Positions 1 to 7,683 of a stretch of DNA of 14,824 nucleotides are shown here, piece after piece (the first letter of the stretch is position 1; each line of letters begins with the position of its first letter). The notes beneath the pieces were generated by a model. It was not told the DNA's origin. It ran no database searches and saw only the letters and a list, made by a program, of their open reading frames with translations. Source of the stretch: Lachnospiraceae bacterium. Lineage in GTDB: Bacteria; Bacillota; Clostridia; Lachnospirales; Lachnospiraceae. The translations under genes and the position numbers were made by a program. The stretch is from the NCBI GenBank assembly GCA_900764225.1, contig CAAFNG010000039.1, positions 1-14,824 of the forward strand. Direction: 5' to 3'.

Positions 1-3000
1 ATACAGATGATCCGCTACTTGATGTGGAAATGCTGGCTGATGGATTCGTAATATGCCAGTTCAGTGTAACTGCGACATCTGCTGAGGCTGAGAATCCCCG
101 AGAAAATGTACTCTGTACCTGTCCGGCACATTCTGAATAAATGGCGTCTGCATTGTTTGTCTGATCGAGCGTAACATCTACATGGCCATCTGTTGGAATT
201 GTTTGCGAAAATGCAGACTCTACATCTCCTGTCGCAAGAGAATAGATTTCTGATGAATTATTGGTCTGATCCAGGGTAATTTCTGCATGACCATTGGCTG
301 GCACGCTGCTTACTGCGCTTTCAAGTTCTGCTGTTACCTGTTCCAAGACTCCAGACGTATCAGCCGTTACATCAGAGAATGTAACATTCGCACTTCCTTC
401 GACCGAAGCATCCCCGACAGCTCCTTGCAGATCCTCTTCCACTTTTCCCTGTACATCTTCAGCATTTGTTGTTGTGTCCGTAACATTAACATTTGCGGAC
501 GTATCCTTTTCGACTGGTTCTGTATCTGTCTGATTTACCGCCTCCTGGGTTGCTCCCTGCAGACCAGATGCATCTACCTGCACCAATTCTGATGGCACAG
601 TTACCGTTGCTCCTGTCTCCACCTCGATTCCATTCGCCGCAAGTGTTCCGGATTCCATGCCAAGTGCCGCTTCAATCTGAGCGGCTGCTGATTCTGAATC
701 TACTTGAACATCGGACAAATCTACTTGAACGCCTTCTGCAGTAACAGAAAATTCAGCACCCTCAGTTGTCAACGCAGACATTGCCTGGTCGATTGCTGAT
801 TGTGCTGCATCTCCATCTACTTCGGCAGTTAATGTGTCCATGGAAATCTTGATTTCATCTCCAGGATGAATAACGTATGGGCTTTCGATGCCGTTCTCTT
901 CTGCTATAGTCTGCCAGTCAACACCGAGGGCATTGCCAATATCCCATAAGCAGTCCCCGGCTTCAACTTTGATAGTCGCACCCTCTGCGGTAACTTCCTC
1001 CGTTGTTGCCAAATCTCCCAACTTTTCATTCAAAGCAGATACCCACTTGTCCTTGTCAATATCTACATCACCATCAACTGATGCCTTTAAGCCTTCCAGG
1101 GTTACGTCTTCTGTAGTTGTTTCAGCTGCTGCCCGGTCTATTGCCTCTGTCAATTCCGGTGGAAGCTGAGAACGGATAGTTTCGTACATAGGATTACTTG
1201 GGTCTGTAAGTGATGCTTTTAATTCATCGCTTCCGTTCTGCCAAATCTGATTAGCGTAATTCTGCCATGTAGCTGCAGTATCGCCCGCCGCCGCTCCAAC
1301 TTCAATGGCTTCGTTGAAAGAATCCATCAAACTCTGTGGAACCGCTTTTCCGGCTTCCCTGTAATCATCAATCAATCCCTGCATCTGCGTTACGTCTGGT
1401 TTCATGCTTTCATACATCGTACTCAAAGCATTTTGTGTAGCATCTGTTGTGAATCCAAGTGTTTTTCCATTGCCAAGCTCATTGAAACCATACATCAGTG
1501 CATTTGACGCAGAGAAAGTATCTCCGCTTGCCAACATATTCTGTGCTGATTCCAAGGAATACTGTGCATTTTCTGCAAGGCTCTGTCTATTACTCTGAAT
1601 TTTTTCTGCATATGCAGAATTAAGTGTGTTCGCTCCCAGCTGCAAGCTCTTAGTCAGCTCGCTTCCTTCCTGCCCTTTCACATACCAGCCGGTCATTTCT
1701 TTGTACTGCTTATTCTGAGCAGCTGTGATCCTGCCGGACGATTCCATTGAATTAAGCTCTGAGTACCACTGCTCAACATCTGCCTGTACACTTTCTTTTG
1801 CTGACTGCCTTTGACCTCTCATGGCTTCCAGTAAATCAGTAAAGGACCCGCTTTCCAGATCAGCTGCATTCAGATTTCCGTACTCCTGGTTGATCCAGTC
1901 CCACTTTGCCTGAGCTTCCGATTCTTTCCAACGGGCAGTAATATTGTTCATTTTTTCCTGCAAAGCACTGATTGCCTGTTCTTCATCAACATCGATGATG
2001 CCATCAGTCATGGCTTTTTCTACAGCAGTCTGCAGATCATTCGACAGATTAGTAAGTTCCAAGTTGTCTGCTCTCGCCCAGTCTTCAATATTCTTTGCGA
2101 GGGTATCGCCTTCTTTTGTTCCACCAATGTAGGTCTGAACATGAATATGTGCGGCAAACGTCCTGCTCTGCAGTTCTTCGATTTTAGAATCCACAAACGT
2201 TTTAATATTGCTCGTATAATCCTCTCTCTCTTCCGGAGTGAGAGTGATTCCTACCCGACTCTTGAACTCCAGCACATCGTTAGACTCCAAGGCTTTTTGT
2301 GCTGCCTCTCTCAGACTGTCTGCGTTTTTTACCTCATTTAGAGCAAGTTCTACATTCGTAAGATACTTTTGATTAAGGATACCGGAAGCAATTTCTTCCG
2401 CTTCTTTTGCAGACAATTTGATCTTTCCGAAATGTTCTTCTAAATTATCGTTCAGAACTTTGGAATTGTAATTATCTACCGCCACTGCGATACCGGCAAT
2501 AGCCGCCGCAATAGCTGCTGCTCCAAGTCCGATCATTCCTGCTTTAGAAGTCATTCCTGTTAAGGACGTAAAAAATCCTCCGACTGTATCTGCTTCGGAG
2601 GCTGCTGATGCAATACTTTTTATTGCTGATCCGATAGGTACCAATGCACTTGCTACATTTTTCCCTCCGCTGATCAGCTTTGATGCTCCAACTCCAATTA
2701 ATCCGGCACTTAACCAGCTTGTCAGACCTGCTTTTTCGCCGCCGGGTAGAATTGCTGATGCACTGGAAAACAATTTCCCGATTCCCTGTGACAACATCGA
2801 CTTGCCTTCTGATCCAGCCCAGCTCATAAACGGTTCTGCAATGATCTTGTCCCAGGCAATATCAACTTTCCCGAAGAAATCTGCATCTTTCCACTCCTGG
2901 GAGCCTGTCATGCTCTTAATGCTTCGTTTAAGTGACGTAGCTTTTCCATCCACAACATCCATGATATTGTTCAGTGCTTCTTCTACTGCCGGCATTTCTG

Positions 3001-4708
3001 CAGTAATTCCTTCAACCGCAGTTTTCAGATATGGAGAAAGCCTTTTTCCGAAAGAGTTCTGCACTCCTTCTACTGCGCTCTGCATCAAGGTCATTGAACC
3101 GGCCAGATTATCCATCATCGTATCTGCCATGTCCTGAGCTGCATCTTTGGAGTTGTAAATAGCCGTACTCAGCTTGTTGTAATCATCTTCGGACGCATTG
3201 ACGATAGCTAACATGCCAGCCATGGCTTCCTTCCCGAAAATGGTGGAAGCTGCCGCAGTCTGCTCATCTTCTGCAAGACCACCGAGGCTACTTCTGATAT
3301 TGTCCATGACCCCTTTAAGGCTTTTCATGTTTCCTTCGCTGTCCGTTATGCTGATTCCGTACTTTTCCATAGCTGCCGCCATACTGCTCGTAGGTGCTGC
3401 CATATTTGCGATAGCTGTTTTCAAAGAAGTACCGGCCATGCTTCCCTTCACACTTGCGTTAGCCATGAGACCGAGAGCCAAGGATGTGTCTTCTACTGTA
3501 TAATTCATCGCTCCGGCCACAGGTGCAACATACTTAAAGCTCTCGCCGAGCATACCTACATTTGTGTTGGCATTTGCGCTTGCCTGGGCCAGCACATCCG
3601 CAAAATGCCCTGCATCTCCGGCTTGTAGTCCAAAAGCTGTGATGGCATCGGTTACAATGTCACTGGTGGTTCCCAGGTCTTCGCCAGAAGCCGCCGCCAA
3701 ATTCATTACACCAGAAATACCGTCTATCATCTGAGTAGGCTGCCAACCGGCCATCGCCATGTAATTGAACGCCTCTGCGCTCTGCGTAGCGGTGAATTTT
3801 GTGGTTGCTCCCATCTCCTTCGCCTTTGCAGTCAAATCTTCAAAGTCCTGTCCTGTGGCTCCTGATATGGCTTTCACCTGAGACATCATGGATTCAAAAT
3901 CCTTGAATGTGTTTACGGTATCTGCTACCCCTAGCGAAACTCCCAGTAATGATGCCCCTTGAACAACAGGGTTGCTTACTGCTCTAAGCACGCTCTGTAT
4001 TGGTGCGGTAACATTATCAATGATTCCTATGGTGGCATTAAAAACAGAACCGGCCCAAGACTCTGCTTTGTCCCTGGCCGAATCAATGACTGGAGATGCC
4101 TGATCGTCAGCTCCGATTTCTGCGTCACCGGACATGCCATCGAAATTTTCGACAGCATCTTGTGCCGCTCGCACCACCGGTGTTGCGCCATCGTCTGCAC
4201 CAATTTCAGCATCTCCAGAGCTTCCATCAAAGTTTTCTACTGCGTCCTCTGCCGCTCGTATAACAGGAGTAGCTCCATCATCAGCCCCAAGCTCTGCGTC
4301 ACCAGATTGTCCGTCAAAATTCTCAACAGCATCACTGGCCGCATTTACTACTTGGGTGGCAGTGTCGTTGGCTCCTACATCCACATCTGCCGCCGAACCG
4401 TCCAATGCGCTAACCTGGTCTTCAACCTGATCGACAATCTGACTTGCCGTATCATTGGCTGAAATCTCCACATCTGCTGCTGTTCCGTCCAGGCTTTCAG
4501 TAGCACTCGACAATCTGTTGATTGTTCCAGATGCCTGATCGTCAGCATCGACTCTTACATGATGTGCCCGGTCCAGTCTGTTTAACTGCTGTTCGGTCCT
4601 TTTCATGCTTCTCTCGAAATTGGACATATTTCTGGTTGCTGACTGCACACCTGCTGATGTGTTGTCTTTCACGCTCACCGGAATCTCAATTCTTACGGTT
4701 TCTGCCAA
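1..4708 (-). CDS. Tape measure protein, TP901 type, C-terminus cut by window edge
   Basis: This is the tail length-determining protein. It lies along the tail tube lumen, sets tail length, and is probably released into the host envelope during DNA entry. The minus frame stays open from 4708 to base 2, giving 1,569 codons with no stop. In order it has a short N-terminal coil (about 1-41), seven 29-residue repeats (42-244), a TP901-type core (about 265-560; FKDFESMMSQVKAISG near its start), a hydrophobic alanine/glycine segment (723-744) that could span a membrane, a mostly helical region, a LysM domain (1246-1288) and two 35-residue repeats (1470-1539). The TTG start is chosen because AGGAGG lies 8 nt upstream. 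An in-frame GTG at 4717 overlaps that Shine-Dalgarno, and the ATG at 4713 is out of frame and stops after six codons. It directly follows the frameshifted end of the tail assembly chaperone, the usual neighbour. No peptidase or lysozyme domain is seen in the visible part. Confidence 0.95.
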   Translation of the reverse strand, partial: MAETVRIEIPVSVKDNTSAGVQSATRNMSNFERSMKRTEQQLNRLDRAHHVRVDADDQASGTINRLSSATESLDGTAADVEISANDTASQIVDQVEDQVSALDGSAADVDVGANDTATQVVNAASDAVENFDGQSGDAELGADDGATPVIRAAEDAVENFDGSSGDAEIGADDGATPVVRAAQDAVENFDGMSGDAEIGADDQASPVIDSARDKAESWAGSVFNATIGIIDNVTAPIQSVLRAVSNPVVQGASLLGVSLGVADTVNTFKDFESMMSQVKAISGATGQDFEDLTAKAKEMGATTKFTATQSAEAFNYMAMAGWQPTQMIDGISGVMNLAAASGEDLGTTSDIVTDAITAFGLQAGDAGHFADVLAQASANANTNVGMLGESFKYVAPVAGAMNYTVEDTSLALGLMANASVKGSMAGTSLKTAIANMAAPTSSMAAAMEKYGISITDSEGNMKSLKGVMDNIRSSLGGLAEDEQTAAASTIFGKEAMAGMLAIVNASEDDYNKLSTAIYNSKDAAQDMADTMMDNLAGSMTLMQSAVEGVQNSFGKRLSPYLKTAVEGITAEMPAVEEALNNIMDVVDGKATSLKRSIKSMTGSQEWKDADFFGKVDIAWDKIIAEPFMSWAGSEGKSMLSQGIGKLFSSASAILPGGEKAGLTSWLSAGLIGVGASKLISGGKNVASALVPIGSAIKSIASAASEADTVGGFFTSLTGMTSKAGMIGLGAAAIAAAIAGIAVAVDNYNSKVLNDNLEEHFGKIKLSAKEAEEIASGILNQKYLTNVELALNEVKNADSLREAAQKALESNDVLEFKSRVGITLTPEEREDYTSNIKTFVDSKIEELQSRTFAAHIHVQTYIGGTKEGDTLAKNIEDWARADNLELTNLSNDLQTAVEKAMTDGIIDVDEEQAISALQEKMNNITARWKESEAQAKWDWINQEYGNLNAADLESGSFTDLLEAMRGQRQSAKESVQADVEQWYSELNSMESSGRITAAQNKQYKEMTGWYVKGQEGSELTKSLQLGANTLNSAYAEKIQSNRQSLAENAQYSLESAQNMLASGDTFSASNALMYGFNELGNGKTLGFTTDATQNALSTMYESMKPDVTQMQGLIDDYREAGKAVPQSLMDSFNEAIEVGAAAGDTAATWQNYANQIWQNGSDELKASLTDPSNPMYETIRSQLPPELTEAIDRAAAETTTEDVTLEGLKASVDGDVDIDKDKWVSALNEKLGDLATTEEVTAEGATIKVEAGDCLWDIGNALGVDWQTIAEENGIESPYVIHPGDEIKISMDTLTAEVDGDAAQSAIDQAMSALTTEGAEFSVTAEGVQVDLSDVQVDSESAAAQIEAALGMESGTLAANGIEVETGATVTVPSELVQVDASGLQGATQEAVNQTDTEPVEKDTSANVNVTDTTTNAEDVQGKVEEDLQGAVGDASVEGSANVTFSDVTADTSGVLEQVTAELESAVSSVPANGHAEITLDQTNNSSEIYSLATGDVESAFSQTIPTDGHVDVTLDQTNNADAIYSECAGQVQSTFSRGFSASADVAVTLNWHITNPSASISTSSSGSSV
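92..301 (-). repeat. Two 35-residue repeats near the visible end of the tape measure
   Basis: Residues 1470-1504 and 1505-1539 are adjacent copies sharing (A/T)(N/D)GH(A/V)(E/D)(I/V)TLDQTNN and a following IYS...V(E/Q)S(A/T)FS. The following residues (VAVTLNWHITNP) resemble a segment common in clostridial tape measures just before the C-terminal part. The copies are diverged, so this is an old duplication. The function is unknown. Confidence 0.7.
845..973 (-). other. LysM domain inside the tape measure protein
   Basis: Residues 1246-1288 fit the LysM pattern: an opening valine strand, the AGDCLWDIGNALGV segment matching the usual GDTLWSIAKKYGV, a central helix with the ENGI turn matching LNGL, and a closing HPGDEIKI matching YPGQVLKI. 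LysM domains bind N-acetylglucosamine-containing glycans such as peptidoglycan. The frame is open on both sides, so the domain belongs to the tape measure polypeptide and is not a separate xkdP-like gene. Confidence 0.85.
3977..4585 (-). repeat. Seven tandem 87-bp (29-residue) repeats in the tape measure gene
   Basis: Residues 42-244 divide without gaps into seven 29-residue units. Units 4 to 6 (nt 4064-4324) are nearly identical, with the core ENFDGxSGDAEIGADD followed by (G/Q)A(T/S)PV. Units 2 and 3 keep DG...AD..(I/V)..AND. Unit 1 keeps ADDQAS and unit 7 is degenerate (ESWAG...IG...APIQ). The phase holds exactly through all seven, which suggests expansion by unequal recombination. Related acidic D-x-A-(T/S) units occur near the start of other Firmicutes tape measures; their structural role is not known to me. 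Confidence 0.85.
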
Positions 4709-4709
4709 A

Positions 4710-4907
4710 TCATTCACCTCCTTCCTCGTCTTCTATGATTCCTTGCTTCTTTTTCCTTTGCTTCTCTTCTTCCTTCAGTTGAATCTGCATTGACTCCAGC
4801 ATTAAAACTTGCGCCCATTTTGGCTTGCTCAATACCTCGTCAAACGGAATATGATGCCTTTGGAAGATGATATGAAGCAGGGTTGTCTTGCCGCCGGCAG
4901 TTATCAG
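4710..4907 (-). CDS. -1 frame extension of the tail assembly chaperone (T part)
   Basis: A 65-codon frame without its own good start begins at the slippery site of the upstream chaperone and ends in TGA at 4712-4710, just before the tape measure start. Its sequence contains FDEVLSKPKWAQVLML followed by a charged Glu/Lys-rich tail (KEEEKQRKKK). By analogy with the lambda G/GT pair and many Firmicutes tail chaperones, it is expected to be made only as the C-terminal part of a 233-residue fusion that helps load tape measure protein for tube assembly. The reading frame and slippery site are seen directly; the role is inferred from the family and gene order. Confidence 0.8.
   Translation of the reverse strand: MITAGGKTTLLHIIFQRHHIPFDEVLSKPKWAQVLMLESMQIQLKEEEKQRKKKQGIIEDEEGGE
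4717..4722 (-). promoter_or_regulatory. Shine-Dalgarno that selects a TTG start for the tape measure gene
   Basis: The minus strand reads AGGAGG, then an 8-nt spacer, then TTG at 4708-4706, which opens the tape measure frame. The ATG at 4713-4711 is only 3 nt from the Shine-Dalgarno and gives a six-codon peptide, so it is not the start. The chaperone frameshift product stops at 4710, one base before the TTG, so ribosomes completing the fusion end almost on this start. Confidence 0.7.
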
Positions 4908-4913
4908 TTTTTT
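4889..4913 (-). promoter_or_regulatory. Programmed -1 frameshift signal, A AAA AAC plus short hairpin
   Basis: In the chaperone zero frame the last codons read GCA AAA AAC TGA, so the heptamer A_AAA_AAC (4913-4907) is in the X_XXY_YYZ phase needed for simultaneous -1 slippage. The zero-frame stop follows at once. After a 7-nt spacer there is a short TGCC-GGC-GGCA hairpin (4899-4889) that could stimulate slippage; at 4 bp it is weak. The -1 frame is open to 4710. Confidence 0.82.
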
Positions 4914-5410
4914 GCTACATCCTCCATGGACGGTGTGAAGCCAGAAATCTCATCCAGCTTTTCCAGAATTGCATCTTTCTCTCCTGCTTTCAGAACGACA
5001 TCGATCAGGCCGATTCCATTAACCACATTGCATTTCTCCCACGCATCTGTTCTATCCCAGATCTTTGTTCTATCCTCCTCGATAGTTGCTTCATAAATCA
5101 GCTCAGAACGGTAATCTGCGGAGTCTACACTTTCTGCAATTCTCAGGCCGTTCGCTTTATTTTTCTTGTAGTTGGTATTTCTCTTTTTGATTTTGACGTA
5201 TTCATCTTCGGACAGCGGACGGATTCTGAACTCCAGGACAACCGCCTTGTGTCTGATGATCTGGATCTTTGCGACCTCGTCCATATCTGTCTTGTAAGCA
5301 GCTGCGGCCATCAAGCCTCCCAAAATGTCGTCTTCATACATTCTTACATTTGCCTTTGTCTCTTCCGGTGACATCTGAACTTCTGTTACGTTTTCTGTAT
5401 TCTTTGCCAT
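4904..5410 (-). CDS. xkdN: Tail assembly chaperone, XkdN type (unshifted product)
   Basis: This 168-residue protein sits between the tail tube and tape measure genes, where the tail assembly chaperone is found in contractile Firmicutes phages. It is largely helical and charged, with a PLSEDEYVKIKK segment in the middle and ISGFTPSMEDVAKN at the end, in keeping with the XkdN family. These proteins are not part of the mature tail; they bind tape measure protein and recruit tube subunits. The start is ATG 5410 (MAKNTEN), with AGGAGG 9 nt upstream. The upstream in-frame codon at 5446 is rejected because it lies inside a terminator hairpin. Its last codons form a -1 slippery site, giving a second product of 233 residues. 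Confidence 0.88.
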   Translation of the reverse strand: MAKNTENVTEVQMSPEETKANVRMYEDDILGGLMAAAAYKTDMDEVAKIQIIRHKAVVLEFRIRPLSEDEYVKIKKRNTNYKKNKANGLRIAESVDSADYRSELIYEATIEEDRTKIWDRTDAWEKCNVVNGIGLIDVVLKAGEKDAILEKLDEISGFTPSMEDVAKN

Positions 5411-5430
5411 TTGATTTTTCCTCCTAAAAC

Positions 5431-5463
5431 AAAATAAAGGCCGCAAACTTAACGCTGCGGCCT
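5431..5463 (-). terminator. Intrinsic terminator between tail tube and chaperone
   Basis: On the minus strand an 8-bp perfect stem AGGCCGCA / TGCGGCCT (5463-5456 with 5445-5438) encloses a 10-nt loop and is followed by TTATTTTG. It lies 26 nt after the tube stop codon and ahead of the chaperone Shine-Dalgarno. No convincing promoter is seen downstream of it, so chaperone and tape measure mRNA probably depends on read-through. Protection of the tube mRNA 3' end is an alternative role. Confidence 0.75.
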
Positions 5464-5488
5464 ATGTCTATTCTCTATTCAATTTTTC

Positions 5489-5950
5489 TCAGGCCTTTAA
5501 TTTTCCCTGCTGTTTTACTTCGCCATTCACGAACAGGGACCACTGACGTTTTACAAGGCTTCCGACCGATACATTCTGTAAATCAATATTTCCAGAAGGT
5601 ACGCAGTTCGGGTAGATAAGGCGTTCTTCGCTTCCATTAATTCCTTTTACCACGCCCTGTAACTTCCAGTTCGGCTGAATGCCGGTACTCTGCATTTTTA
5701 AGAGATCAGTAATAAATTCCCCGTCTTCTACCACACATTCGGTAAAGGTTAAAGTTGTGCCAATAGAATCCAGGATTTCCTGTTCCAATGGTGTTCCCAG
5801 CGGATGATATTTCTGATTGGTGACTCCCATTTGTGCCTGAAACACTTCTACAGTAGCAAGAAGTTTCCCTTTTCCGTTATACAATGCGCCATCTTTTCCG
5901 GTGCGAACTTTTCTTCCATCTGCTACTGCCTGTGTATTGATAATACCCAT
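5489..5950 (-). CDS. xkdM: Tail tube protein, XkdM type
   Basis: This is the 153-residue subunit of the inner tail tube, polymerised as stacked hexamers inside the contractile sheath. The length fits the family. Family-like features include the MGIINTQAV start, the GKGKLLATVEVFQAQ strand, the NQKYHPLGTPLEQ segment, which is strongly typical of XkdM-like tube proteins, and the C-terminal VGSLVKRQWSLFVNG strand. It follows the sheath gene after 18 nt, with a GGAG ribosome site, and precedes an intrinsic terminator. Sheath and tube side by side show that the tail is contractile. Confidence 0.93.
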   Translation of the reverse strand: MGIINTQAVADGRKVRTGKDGALYNGKGKLLATVEVFQAQMGVTNQKYHPLGTPLEQEILDSIGTTLTFTECVVEDGEFITDLLKMQSTGIQPNWKLQGVVKGINGSEERLIYPNCVPSGNIDLQNVSVGSLVKRQWSLFVNGEVKQQGKLKA

Positions 5951-5968
5951 AATGTTTTATCTCCTTTC

Positions 5969-7384
5969 TTATTCTTCCTCTTCTTCTGGAGCAAATCTGT
6001 AACGATAGGTCAGATAAAAGATCTCCATGCTGTCGATATCGTCCGGGGAAATATTGAACCATGCGCTGTCTCCCTTTGGTGGATTTGAAGCATCCAGTTC
6101 TACGGTTCCACCAGGTGAAATCTTTTTCTCTCCTACCATTGCATCCATAACATCAGTAATTGCTGAGATTACGGTTGCTCGTCCATCATCGTCGTTATCA
6201 AGTGAAGTTCCCAGATTTTCGATTGTAGCGTCTACACGATCCTCCAGCTCAAATCTGGTTTTCATACGGCGAATTTTCTTCCAGCCTTTGTCCTGATCTG
6301 CTGACAAAACGGTAAGGGTATTGATTGCTTTATCAATCCATACCTGGCGGCTTTTGCTAAGTGAAAGAACCAGACAACCAGCTTTAAGGGCCTTCTTGAT
6401 AACTGCATTTTTCAGTGACTCATTCAGACTTGCTGCGCCTGTGATTACGGCATGAGTAAGGGTGGAGTTAGATGCAACTGCAATAATCATTCCCATAATT
6501 CTTGCGGCCGCTAAGTATCCCTCATACACAACTCCGTCTGTGCCAACCCAGCTATTAAGTACATAGTGCATTTTGTAATCGTTAAAAGCTGCGGCGTGCT
6601 GGATTCTTGTGTCGATTGCAACACTCTTAGGCTCGCCAACGCAGGCATACGGATACATTCCTTCCTCAAACTTTCTGTTGATGAAAGTATACAGAAGCAT
6701 ATGTACTGCCGGTTCCTCGGAGTCAACGGCAACGCCATCCCAAGTCTCTTCCTCACTCGCCTCAAATCCTGCATCATACGCTTCTGTGTTCACTGTAGGA
6801 TCTGTTCCTCCGGTGAATTTTGACTGAGAAATTGTTTTCAGTTTTCCGCTTCCGTCTGCCTTTTTAACCGCTTTTACATATGCACTATTTGTGAAAGCAG
6901 CGATAATCCCAGCCACCTCTGCGGAACCTGCAGCAAAAGTTACTGTTTCCAGGTCCTTTGTTCCCTCCTGGATGATTGCCATTTTCTGTGTATCATCCTC
7001 CAGGGATTCTTTGATGGTTACTGTAAACGCTCTACTGGTCGGATATAAAGTTGTCAGAGTAACAACATCTGCATCTGCATCATCCTTCAGGGTAATTGAT
7101 GCCTGTGTTCCACCTGAGCCAACTCTGACTACTACAATGGTGTTTGCACCACCAATTCTCATCTGGGTAATTACGTTTGCTCCCTTGCCGCCTCCAATAA
7201 TTGAAGCTACATCATCGGAGCCTTCGGTAATAACCGGTTTGTTCAGCGGTCCCCATGTTCCGCTTACTACTGCCAGTCCCACATTCTCCGCAGCACCAGC
7301 AACATCTGACCCTCCAGCATTAACATGGCGTCTGTATACGCCAGGACGTTCCTTTTCTTCTCCTGCTCTAAAAGATCCGCTCAT
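5969..7384 (-). CDS. xkdK: Contractile tail sheath protein, XkdK type
   Basis: This 471-residue protein polymerises around the tail tube and contracts to drive the tube through the host envelope. The length matches XkdK-like sheaths. The N-terminal ERPGVYRRHVN strand and the C-terminal FYLTYRYRF strand are the two ends that hook neighbouring sheath subunits together in this family. The conserved helix with AAARIMGMIIA lies near residue 290. The variable middle (about 90-210) is probably the surface-exposed insertion. The C-terminus ends in five glutamates. The ATG overlaps the stop of the upstream gene by one base (TAATG), implying translational coupling. Confidence 0.96.
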   Translation of the reverse strand: MSGSFRAGEEKERPGVYRRHVNAGGSDVAGAAENVGLAVVSGTWGPLNKPVITEGSDDVASIIGGGKGANVITQMRIGGANTIVVVRVGSGGTQASITLKDDADADVVTLTTLYPTSRAFTVTIKESLEDDTQKMAIIQEGTKDLETVTFAAGSAEVAGIIAAFTNSAYVKAVKKADGSGKLKTISQSKFTGGTDPTVNTEAYDAGFEASEEETWDGVAVDSEEPAVHMLLYTFINRKFEEGMYPYACVGEPKSVAIDTRIQHAAAFNDYKMHYVLNSWVGTDGVVYEGYLAAARIMGMIIAVASNSTLTHAVITGAASLNESLKNAVIKKALKAGCLVLSLSKSRQVWIDKAINTLTVLSADQDKGWKKIRRMKTRFELEDRVDATIENLGTSLDNDDDGRATVISAITDVMDAMVGEKKISPGGTVELDASNPPKGDSAWFNISPDDIDSMEIFYLTYRYRFAPEEEEE

Positions 7385-7683
7385 TACTCTTTTACCTCCT
7401 CGCCTAAGAATTTTTTGATAATAACTGAGGCTTCCTTCTTAGTTGCCTCTTTTGCTCCTGCCAAAAGAAAAGCGGCACGAACGATATCCGGACTGTAAGG
7501 CCTTTCAAACGCTGTTGCCGCTGCTTTTGCAAACTCATTGATTGTGTAGATAGATTCCCCTTCTGATACTGCTGTGGATTCGTTACCGGGTCTGGCTTCG
7601 TTTTTTTCTTCCTTAGCAATGGAATTTAAGGGTTCGTTGTTTTCAGCTGTATTCGCAGCTTCTACGGCTTTTTTTGTCGCCAT
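7384..7683 (-). CDS. Small conserved protein upstream of the sheath, unknown role
   Basis: This 99-residue protein has two parts. The first half (about 1-45) is a low-complexity Ala/Glu/Asn/Lys-rich tail that is probably disordered. The second half is helical and ends in a compact domain (YTINEFAKAA, then SPDIVRAAFLLAG, then a KKEAS...IKKFL helix). Short proteins with this helical ending often precede the sheath gene in Firmicutes myophages, but I know of no function. AGGAGG lies 8 nt before the ATG, which immediately follows the stop of the tail terminator gene. Its stop overlaps the sheath start by one base. Confidence 0.85.
   Translation of the reverse strand: MATKKAVEAANTAENNEPLNSIAKEEKNEARPGNESTAVSEGESIYTINEFAKAAATAFERPYSPDIVRAAFLLAGAKEATKKEASVIIKKFLGEEVKE

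Noticed and set aside
3959..4462. 167-codon plus-strand frame opposite the tape measure repeats
   Set aside because: Its length and its own periodic look derive from the 87-bp repeats on the coding strand; there is no ribosome site or domain.
3977..4585. CRISPR-like array because of regular repeats
   Set aside because: The 87-bp units are in frame, coding, contiguous without unique spacers, and diverge as protein repeats do.
4693..4713. ATG 4713 as the tape measure start
   Set aside because: Out of frame; it stops after six codons and lies too close to the Shine-Dalgarno.
4883..5371. 162-codon plus-strand frame opposite the tail chaperone
   Set aside because: It is an antisense shadow of the chaperone with no independent support.
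5411..5446. N-terminal extension of the tail chaperone from codon 5446 (MRPLFCFRRKNQ)
   Set aside because: The extra codons translate the terminator hairpin and the ribosome site; ATG 5410 has AGGAGG at proper distance.
6891..7418. 175-codon plus-strand frame opposite the sheath gene
   Set aside because: It is an antisense shadow: Ser/Pro/Thr-rich, no ribosome site, and the opposite strand encodes a clear sheath protein.
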